Source: Micromonospora sp. NBC_01740 (GTDB lineage: Bacteria; Actinomycetota; Actinomycetes; Mycobacteriales; Micromonosporaceae). Taken from it: a stretch of 64,000 nt of DNA. The stretch lies in NCBI RefSeq assembly GCF_035920365.1, contig NZ_CP109150.1:1798001-1862000 (forward strand). Direction: 5' to 3'. Positions 58,657-64,000 of this stretch are shown one piece after another. The position numbers and the translations under genes were made by a program. Under the pieces are notes generated by a model. That model made no database searches, was not told the origin of the DNA, and worked only from the letters and a program-made list of their open reading frames with translations. The stretch's first letter is position 1. Each line of letters opens with the position of its first letter.

Positions 58657-60207
58657 TCACTTGTTCAGGACGCCGCCCACCAGCCCACCCACCGTGTCGT
58701 TGGCGAGCAGCACGACCAGCACGCTGATCGCCACGAGCAGGCCCAGCGAGGCGGCCAGGACGACCACCACCTTGGCGGTGCTGGAGCGCTGCTCGGTGGG
58801 GGTCTCCGTCCAGCCCTGGGCCAGGATGTGCCCGGTCAACGAGCCGGAGTTCTCCACCGGATTGTTCGGGAACGACACGGTGCTGAAGCCCGGGCCCTCG
58901 GTGCCGGCTCCGGCGCCCGCGCCGTAGATGGTGCCCAGGTCGGGTCCGCCGTCGTAGCGGCCCGCGGGGGCGCCCCCGGCCTGCCCGACGCGCGTGGCCG
59001 AGCCGCCGCCGTCGACGCGACCGCTCAGCCGGCGTGCCTCCCGGGGCGCGGCGGCCGGCTCGGCACCACCGGGCCGGCGGTCACCCGGGTTGGTGGGCGG
59101 CGGCCAGCCCGGCAGTGCGGGAGCGGGCACCACCGGCGGCCCGGACACCGGAGGTGCGGAGAACGGCGGCGCCGACGCCGGGGGCGCGGAGAACGGCGGC
59201 GCGGATGCCGGGGGCGCGGAGAACGGCGGCGCCGACGCCGGGGGTGCGGAGAACGGCGGCGCCGACGCCGGAGGTGCGGAGAACGAGGGCGCGACCGCCG
59301 GGGGCGCGGAGAACGGCGGCGCGGATGCCGGCGGTGCGGAGAACGACGGCGTGACCACCGGCGGCGCGGAGAACGGCGGCGCGCCCGCGACGGGGCCCGG
59401 TGCCGGTCCGGCGCTCGCGGCGGCCGTGAGGGGCGGCGGCGGGAACGGTGGCGCCGGCGTCGGGCCGGGCGGGGGCGGCGGGGCGGGCACCGGCGGCCCG
59501 GGTGGCGGCGTGGGCGGCGCCGGCACGGGCGGTACCGGTGCCGGCGGCCTGGGCCCCGGTCCCGGGGGCACCGGGCCGGGCGGGTAGGGACCGGGGACCG
59601 GCGGCGTCGGGGCCGGGACGGGAGGGGCCGGCGACGGCGGGTTCGGACCAGGTACTGGCGGAGTGGGGGCCGGCGCCGGCTCGGGCTCCGGGACGGGCGG
59701 GGTCGGCGGCTGCGCCGGCTCCGGCGGCTGGGCGGGCTCCGGCGGCTCCGGGTTGACCGGCGCCGCCCGGTAGATCCGGGCCTCGCCCGTCCGGGAACGG
59801 ATGGCCCCGGCCTCGTCCGCCGAGATCCGCCGCATGCCCGGTACGGCGGCGCTGGCCCGCGCCCCCGCCGTGCCCCGCTGACCGGGGACCGGGGTGGCCG
59901 CCGGGGCACCCGTCCCGGCGGCCCGGTAGGTGGTGCCGGCGCTCGGGCCGGGCGGCGGTACCGCCTCGCTCCCGCCGGGCGCGGCGGCGGTGGCCACGGA
60001 CACCCGGCCGCGGGCCGGCGCGTCGGGCTGTCGGCGTACGTCGTCGGAGGGCGGCTCGGTCGACGACCCGGACGGCCCCGCCGCGCCGTCGGCTGTGGCC
60101 GGCGTCGGTGCGCCGACGGACGTCAGGGGATGCGGTGCCCCGGCACCGCTCCGGTCGGGCGCGGATCCGTGGTCGACCGGCTCCGCCGGAACCTCTTGCT
60201 CGGCCAT
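58657..60207 (-). CDS. Proline-rich single-span membrane protein
   Basis: A 516-residue protein. A disordered N-terminal 450 residues are rich in Pro, Ala and Gly (PPVPAPTPPVPGP; tandem PPFSAPPASA repeats) and contain an IYRAAP segment. One C-terminal membrane helix (AKVVVVLAASLGLLVAISVLVVLLAND) at about 480-505. The likely N-terminus is cytoplasmic, without a signal peptide. Start ATG 60207 has GGAGGGCGAGC upstream. Similar Pro-rich proteins bind cell-wall or Fha partners in actinobacteria; the function is not known. Confidence 0.75.
   Translation of the reverse strand: MAEQEVPAEPVDHGSAPDRSGAGAPHPLTSVGAPTPATADGAAGPSGSSTEPPSDDVRRQPDAPARGRVSVATAAAPGGSEAVPPPGPSAGTTYRAAGTGAPAATPVPGQRGTAGARASAAVPGMRRISADEAGAIRSRTGEARIYRAAPVNPEPPEPAQPPEPAQPPTPPVPEPEPAPAPTPPVPGPNPPSPAPPVPAPTPPVPGPYPPGPVPPGPGPRPPAPVPPVPAPPTPPPGPPVPAPPPPPGPTPAPPFPPPPLTAAASAGPAPGPVAGAPPFSAPPVVTPSFSAPPASAPPFSAPPAVAPSFSAPPASAPPFSAPPASAPPFSAPPASAPPFSAPPASAPPFSAPPVSGPPVVPAPALPGWPPPTNPGDRRPGGAEPAAAPREARRLSGRVDGGGSATRVGQAGGAPAGRYDGGPDLGTIYGAGAGAGTEGPGFSTVSFPNNPVENSGSLTGHILAQGWTETPTEQRSSTAKVVVVLAASLGLLVAISVLVVLLANDTVGGLVGGVLNK
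59155..59395. repeat. 30-base tandem repeats in Pro-rich protein gene
   Basis: About eight near copies of a 30-base unit (minus strand reads TCCGCACCCCCGGCGTCGGC-like) encoding the decapeptide FSAPPASAPP with small variants. Low-complexity segment. Confidence 0.8.
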
Positions 60208-60360
60208 GCTCGCCCTCCGCGCACGCTCGCGCCCGGATCCGCGACATCGGACCGGGCGTGCCTGTCTGTCACCGTGCCACATTCCGGCCCGACGGCACAG
60301 CCGGAGCGTGTTCCGGGGGCGATGTCGGGCCGATCCCGTCGGTCGGCCCGGGGACCGTGG

Positions 60361-61965
60361 TCAGCTGCCGGAGCTCGCCGAGGCGGTGGCCGACGTGCTG
60401 GCCGAGGTGCTGGCCGCCGGATCGGAACTGCTCTGCGCCGTGGTCGGCGCCACACTGCCCCCCGAGGGGCTCGGCGACGAGGCGTCCGAGCTGCTCGGGG
60501 ACGGCGACGGCGAGGTCGACGTGTCGGGCGTGGGCGTGGGCGAGGGGGTGCCGGTCGGCGTCGGGGACGGCGAGGTCGACGGTGACGTCGACGGGCTCGG
60601 CGACGGCGAGGTCGGCGAGGTCGGCGAGGTCGGCTTCGGGCTGGTCGGCGGCTTCGTCGCGGGCGGCTTGCTCGGCGTCGGCGTCGGCGATGGGGTGCTG
60701 ACCGGTGCGGGCACCGCCCCGATGACGCGGGTGGCGGCGTAGAGGCGCGACCAGCGCACGGTGGAGATCTTCACCACGTCGCCGGTGGTCGGCGCGTGGA
60801 TCATCTTGCCGCCGCCGACGTACATGCCCATGTGGTGGATCGTCGTCCAGCTGGTGCCGGAGGCGAAGAAGAGCAGGTCACCGGGGAGCAGCGCGGTGCG
60901 GGACACGGTGCGGGACCGGGTGGCGTAGTACTGGTCCCGGGAGACCCGGGGCAGCCCGTAGTAGCCCGCCGACCGGTAGGCGGCGTAGATGAGGCCGGAG
61001 CAGTCGAACCGGTCCGGCCCCTCGGCGGCCCACAGGTAGGGGTCGCCGAGCTGCGCCTTGGCGTACGCCAGGGCCTTCAGCGCCGTCGGGTGGGCGGCCA
61101 GCCCGCTGGCGGTCTCGTTGCCGAGGTAGCCGGCGCCGAGGCGCTGCTCGGCGGCCTCCTGCTGGCGTTCGATCTCGACGAGCTGGGCGGCGTTGTCCCG
61201 CTTCAGCTTGTCCAGCTTCTTCTCGGCCGCGCGCAGGGCCTTCTCGCCGGCGGAGTATTCCGTCCTGGCGCCCGTGAGGCGGGAGTCGGCCGAGACCATC
61301 GCCTGGCTGGCGGCCTGCTCGCCGGTGCGGGCCCGGGACACCTCGCCCTGGGCGGCGGTGGTGCCGCCCTCGGCCTTCTCGCCCCGGATGATCCGGGAGA
61401 GCCGGCTCAGTTCGTGCAGGTCGTTGGCGAACTCGCCCGGCGGGAGGGCGGCGGCGGCCTTGAAGGCGCCTGCGGCGGCGGCGTCGGCGCCCTCCTGGGC
61501 GCGCGCCACCGCGTCCCGGGCGAGGGCGAGGTTGCGCTCGGCGGTGGCACGCTGCGTCTCGGCCTCGGTGCGCTTCTGCTGGAGCAGGAGCAGCTGGTCA
61601 CGGAGCTGCCCGACCTGGGCCTCGGCGGCGTAGATCTGGGCGGCGAGCGGGCCGTTGCCGACGTTGCCGCCCGGCACGCCGGGGACCGTGCCCGGCAGCC
61701 CGGGGACCGTGCCCGGCAACCCCGGGACCGTGCCCGGCAACCCCGGGACCGGCGTGCCGCCGGGGAGCTGGAGCTGGCCGCTGTAGGACGGCCGGGACCC
61801 GGTGTCGGGGACGCTGGTGGGCAGCGACGGGTCGGCCTGGACCGGGTTGGCGAGGACCGTGGCGGCGACGGCGCCGAGCAGGGCGGACCAGAGCGCCGGG
61901 CGCAGCACCGGCGAGATCACCGGACTCCGCCGTCGCTGCCGTCGCCCGTGCCTGCTGTCGCCCAT
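60361..61965 (-). CDS. Secreted NlpC/P60 peptidoglycan endopeptidase (RipA-like)
   Basis: A 534-residue secreted hydrolase. A signal/anchor segment at about 20-45, tandem PGLPGTV repeats at 72-97, a long coiled coil (105-280) and the NlpC/P60 domain (290-415) with Cys322 in DRFDCSGLIYAAY, His378 and His390. The C-terminal 115 residues are Ser/Thr/Pro rich. RipA-type enzymes cut peptidoglycan cross-links at division; the coiled coil often inhibits or targets the enzyme. ATG 61965 has GGGGAGC close upstream. Divergent from mqnE. Confidence 0.9.
   Translation of the reverse strand: MGDSRHGRRQRRRSPVISPVLRPALWSALLGAVAATVLANPVQADPSLPTSVPDTGSRPSYSGQLQLPGGTPVPGLPGTVPGLPGTVPGLPGTVPGVPGGNVGNGPLAAQIYAAEAQVGQLRDQLLLLQQKRTEAETQRATAERNLALARDAVARAQEGADAAAAGAFKAAAALPPGEFANDLHELSRLSRIIRGEKAEGGTTAAQGEVSRARTGEQAASQAMVSADSRLTGARTEYSAGEKALRAAEKKLDKLKRDNAAQLVEIERQQEAAEQRLGAGYLGNETASGLAAHPTALKALAYAKAQLGDPYLWAAEGPDRFDCSGLIYAAYRSAGYYGLPRVSRDQYYATRSRTVSRTALLPGDLLFFASGTSWTTIHHMGMYVGGGKMIHAPTTGDVVKISTVRWSRLYAATRVIGAVPAPVSTPSPTPTPSKPPATKPPTSPKPTSPTSPTSPSPSPSTSPSTSPSPTPTGTPSPTPTPDTSTSPSPSPSSSDASSPSPSGGSVAPTTAQSSSDPAASTSASTSATASASSGS
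61680..61760. repeat. 21-base tandem repeats in NlpC/P60 gene
   Basis: Four near-identical 21-base units around CCCGGCAACCCCGGGACCGTG code for the heptad PGLPGTV. They form a short extended spacer after the signal peptide. Confidence 0.75.
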
Positions 61966-62206
61966 TCCGCTCCCCGTCCGGCCTGCGTCGCCGCGCCGGG
62001 TGGGCGCGGCCGTCGGGACGCTACCAGTGTGTGGCGAACGTCCCACCCTGTCTTACCGCACCCAGGCAACGATGTCGATGCGTCGGCAGGTAACAGGAGC
62101 CTGAGAGTTCGGTGAACCGGCGCACGGGGGCCGACCATGCTGCGGCGGCGTCGGCGGGCCGACGTACGCTCGATTCCTACCGCAGGTGGAAGGGACGTGG
62201 CTTTCG
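61966..62206. other. Divergent intergenic region of NlpC/P60 and mqnE genes
   Basis: A 241-base gap. No clear riboswitch fold could be recognised. mqnE may use GGAAGGG 13 bases upstream of its ATG. The segment before the NlpC gene carries no T tract or obvious -10. Nothing else supportable. Confidence 0.4.
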
Positions 62207-63376
62207 ATGGACGCCGGACTCAAGCGTGAGCTCGAAGCGAAGGTGTACGCCGGCGAGCGGCTGACCCGTGAGGACGGGATCGCCCTCTACGACAGCGACG
62301 ACCTCGCGTGGCTCGGCCGGCTGGCGCACCACCGGCGCACCGAGCTCAACGGCGACCGGGTGATGTTCAACGTCAACCGGCACCTCAACCTGACCAACGT
62401 CTGCTCCGCCTCGTGCGCGTACTGCTCGTTCCAGCGCAAGCCGGGCGAGAAGGACGCCTACACGATGCGCATCGACGAGGCGGTCCGCAAGGCCAAGGAG
62501 ATGGAGGACGAGCAGCTCACCGAGCTGCACATCGTCAACGGCCTGCACCCGACCCTGCCCTGGCGCTACTACCCGAAGGTGCTGCGCGAGCTGAAGGCGG
62601 CGCTGCCGAACGTGAAGCTCAAGTGCTTCACCGCGACCGAGGTGCAGTGGTTCGAGAAGATCAGCGGGCTGAGCGCCGACGAGATCCTCGACGAGCTGAT
62701 GGACGCCGGCCTGGAGTCGCTGACCGGCGGCGGCGCGGAGATCTTCGACTGGGAGGTCCGCCAGCACATCGTCGACCACGCCTGTCACTGGGAGGACTGG
62801 TCGCGGATCCACGCCCTGGCGCACAGCAAGGGCATGAAGACCCCGGCGACGATGCTCTACGGCCACATCGAGGAGCCCCGGCACCGGGTGGACCACGTGC
62901 TGCGGCTGCGCGAGCTCCAGGACGAGACCGGCGGCTTCGCGGTCTTCATCCCGCTGCGCTACCAGCACGACTTCGTCGACTCGGCGGACGGCAAGATCCG
63001 TAACCGGATCCAGGCCCGGACGACGATGGCGTCGCCGGCCGAGTCGCTGAAGACCTTCGCGGTCTCCCGGCTGCTCTTCGACAACGTCCCGCACGTGAAG
63101 TGCTTCTGGGTCATGCACGGGCTGTCGGTGGCCCAGCTCTCGCTCAACTTCGGCGTCGACGACCTGGACGGCTCGGTCGTCGAATACAAGATCACCCACG
63201 ACGCCGACTCGTACGGCACCCCGAACACGATGCACCGGGACGACCTGCTGCACCTGATCTGGGACGCCGGCTTCCGTCCCGTCGAGCGGAACACCCGCTA
63301 CGAGGTGGTCCGCGAGTACGACGCCCCCGCGTCCCTGGCCGAGCGCCGCGCCGAGCCGCAGCAGGTCTGGGCCTGA
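62207..63376 (+). CDS. mqnE: Aminofutalosine synthase MqnE (radical SAM)
   Basis: A 389-residue radical SAM enzyme that joins SAM with 3-[(1-carboxyvinyl)oxy]benzoate to make aminofutalosine, an early step of the futalosine route to menaquinone. The cluster ligands are Cys66, Cys70 and Cys73 in TNVCSASCAYCSF; HIVNGLHP and SLTGGGAEIF are family marks. ATG 62207 is preferred over GTG 62186 as it gives the usual start. With MqnP, UbiD-like and UbiX-like genes nearby it defines the pathway used here. Confidence 0.94.
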   Translation: MDAGLKRELEAKVYAGERLTREDGIALYDSDDLAWLGRLAHHRRTELNGDRVMFNVNRHLNLTNVCSASCAYCSFQRKPGEKDAYTMRIDEAVRKAKEMEDEQLTELHIVNGLHPTLPWRYYPKVLRELKAALPNVKLKCFTATEVQWFEKISGLSADEILDELMDAGLESLTGGGAEIFDWEVRQHIVDHACHWEDWSRIHALAHSKGMKTPATMLYGHIEEPRHRVDHVLRLRELQDETGGFAVFIPLRYQHDFVDSADGKIRNRIQARTTMASPAESLKTFAVSRLLFDNVPHVKCFWVMHGLSVAQLSLNFGVDDLDGSVVEYKITHDADSYGTPNTMHRDDLLHLIWDAGFRPVERNTRYEVVREYDAPASLAERRAEPQQVWA

Positions 63377-63399
63377 GTCGGCACGTACCCTTCCAGACC

Positions 63400-63822
63400 A
63401 TGACCGAGCAGCGGAGCGGATTCCCCCGGCGGGACGCCGAGGGGCGCATCCTCACCCTGGGCGACCTGCTCGGGGTGAGCCTGGCCGGCCTGGTCATCGG
63501 CGTGCTGGCGGTGGTGCTGTTCGACTGGGCGTTCGCGCTCATCGGCAGCGGCGAATTCGGGCGGTCGAGCGGCTGGCTGGCGATCATCCTGCCGGCCTGG
63601 CTGTTCTGGGACGACTTCCGCGCCTGGGAGTTCGGCGCGGCCCGGGTGGTGTCGGCGCTGGCGGCCGCCGCCGTGGGCGTGGTCGCCGGGCTGGTGGTGG
63701 CCGGCCTCGCCGCCGGTCTCCCGCCGCTGCTCTCCGGTGGGCTGGGGGCGGCGACCTTCACCCTCGGGTACGCGGTGGTCTGGTTCCACGGCGTCCACTG
63801 GCTGGCCCGCCGGACGGGCTGA
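63400..63822 (+). CDS. Small membrane protein with four predicted helices
   Basis: A 140-residue protein with a polar N-terminus (MTEQRSGFPRRDAEGRI) and four hydrophobic segments (GLVIGVLAVVLFDWAFALIG, GWLAIILPAWLFWDDF, AAAVGVVAGLVVAGLAAG, ATFTLGYAVVWFHG). No family recognised. TACCCT (63386-63391) lies nine bases before the ATG, so the leader is about two bases. It follows mqnE by 23 bases and may be co-regulated with it. Confidence 0.8.
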   Translation: MTEQRSGFPRRDAEGRILTLGDLLGVSLAGLVIGVLAVVLFDWAFALIGSGEFGRSSGWLAIILPAWLFWDDFRAWEFGAARVVSALAAAAVGVVAGLVVAGLAAGLPPLLSGGLGAATFTLGYAVVWFHGVHWLARRTG

Positions 63823-63865
63823 ACCTGCCGCCGGAACCCCGGCGGCGGAGAACGGAGTGCGGAAC

Positions 63866-64000
63866 GTGAGCGCGGCGGTCAAGTACACGCTGGGCCGGCT
63901 CGGCCTGTTCGTCGCCGTGCTGGCGGCCCTCTGGCTGGTCGAGATGAACATCTTCATCAAGCTGATGGTGGCGCTGGCCTTCTCGGCCGCCCTGTCGTTC
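63866..64000 (+). CDS. DUF4229-like small membrane protein (3' cut by window edge)
   Basis: 45 residues seen, open to the window end. VKYTLGRLGLFVAVLAALWL and the next helix MNIFIKLMVALAFSAALSF match the DUF4229 family of two-helix actinobacterial proteins often found next to mqnE. GTG 63866 is preceded by GGAG eight bases away; GTG 63857 is an alternative. The remainder lies beyond the window. Confidence 0.7.
   Translation, partial: MSAAVKYTLGRLGLFVAVLAALWLVEMNIFIKLMVALAFSAALSF

Noticed and set aside
62060..62120. Stretch upstream of the NlpC/P60 gene that recalls riboswitch cores (minus strand AACTCTCAGGC)
   Set aside because: Only an 11-base match to the gcvT core, no partner helices; a ydaO fold, common before such genes, could not be drawn either.
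1..64000. tRNA, rRNA and insertion sequences
   Set aside because: No cloverleaf-like T-arm words with matching acceptor stems, no rRNA segments and no transposase motifs were seen by eye.

Overview
The window is chromosomal DNA of a high-GC filamentous actinomycete, most likely Micromonospora or a close relative (Micromonosporaceae). The grounds are the very high GC of third codon positions, many GTG and TTG starts, an Eis-type acetyltransferase, a BldC-like regulator, futalosine-route menaquinone genes, a mycothiol-era DinB-like protein, and short palindromic repeats ending in GATCTTGG or GATCATGC. The genus call rests on recollection of such repeats and on synteny, not on a search. No rRNA, tRNA, CRISPR array or intact insertion sequence was found.

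Layout. 1-11.3 kb: the end of an epimerase gene, an Eis-like acetyltransferase, a PadR-controlled ABC exporter operon, a PP2C phosphatase, a short LuxR-type AAA regulator, a XRE-cupin regulator divergent from a BenE transporter, small conserved proteins, MscL, and a GntR regulator divergent from a CynX-type MFS transporter. 11.3-17.4 kb: a stressosome-type partner-switching operon (RsbR, RsbS, RsbT, an ATPase-phosphatase fusion, a histidine kinase with an RsbT-like N-terminus, and a receiver-phosphatase), with a STAS antagonist facing the other way. 17.4-28.3 kb: a DinB-like protein, a second PadR-ABC operon with a palindromic operator, a WYL regulator divergent from a DinB/VOC pair, a PLP dehydratase, oligopeptidase B, a GlcE-like flavoprotein with a LexA-like box at its start, and a membrane protein. 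28.4-36.2 kb: a second signalling block with an ATPase-GAF-SpoIIE phosphatase, a soluble poly-HAMP hybrid kinase of about 1455 residues, a response regulator and another STAS antagonist.

36.4-42.5 kb: hemL, a histidine phosphatase and a System II cytochrome c maturation operon (ResA, CcdA, ResB, CcsB), tightly coupled by overlapping stops and starts. 42.5-45.6 kb: a small accessory patch with a decayed ATPase pseudogene and a two-gene unit of unknown function whose two proteins share an N-terminal motif. 45.6-48.2 kb: MarR, AhpD-like and secreted proteins. 48.4-64 kb: the menaquinone block (UbiD-like, UbiA-like MqnP, UbiX-like, MqnE), interleaved with a class I terpene synthase, a BldC-like regulator, an Lrp regulator, an SDR, a Cds1-like PLP enzyme, a DEAD-box helicase with a repetitive tail, a proline-rich membrane protein and an NlpC/P60 endopeptidase.

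How it fits together. The heme, cytochrome c and menaquinone genes together supply cofactors of the respiratory chain. The two signalling blocks together carry four STAS proteins, three SpoIIE-type phosphatases, two histidine kinases and several RsbT/RsbW-type ATPases, so the window is rich in partner-switching stress control. Two things recur. First, many start codons sit at or within a few bases of a predicted transcription start, about 7 bases after a TANNNT-like -10, suggesting leaderless mRNAs. Second, short palindromic repeats lie between genes, and one lies in frame inside ccdA. Start codons were chosen from overlaps, ribosome-binding sites and -10 spacing; they are inferences where alternatives are given.
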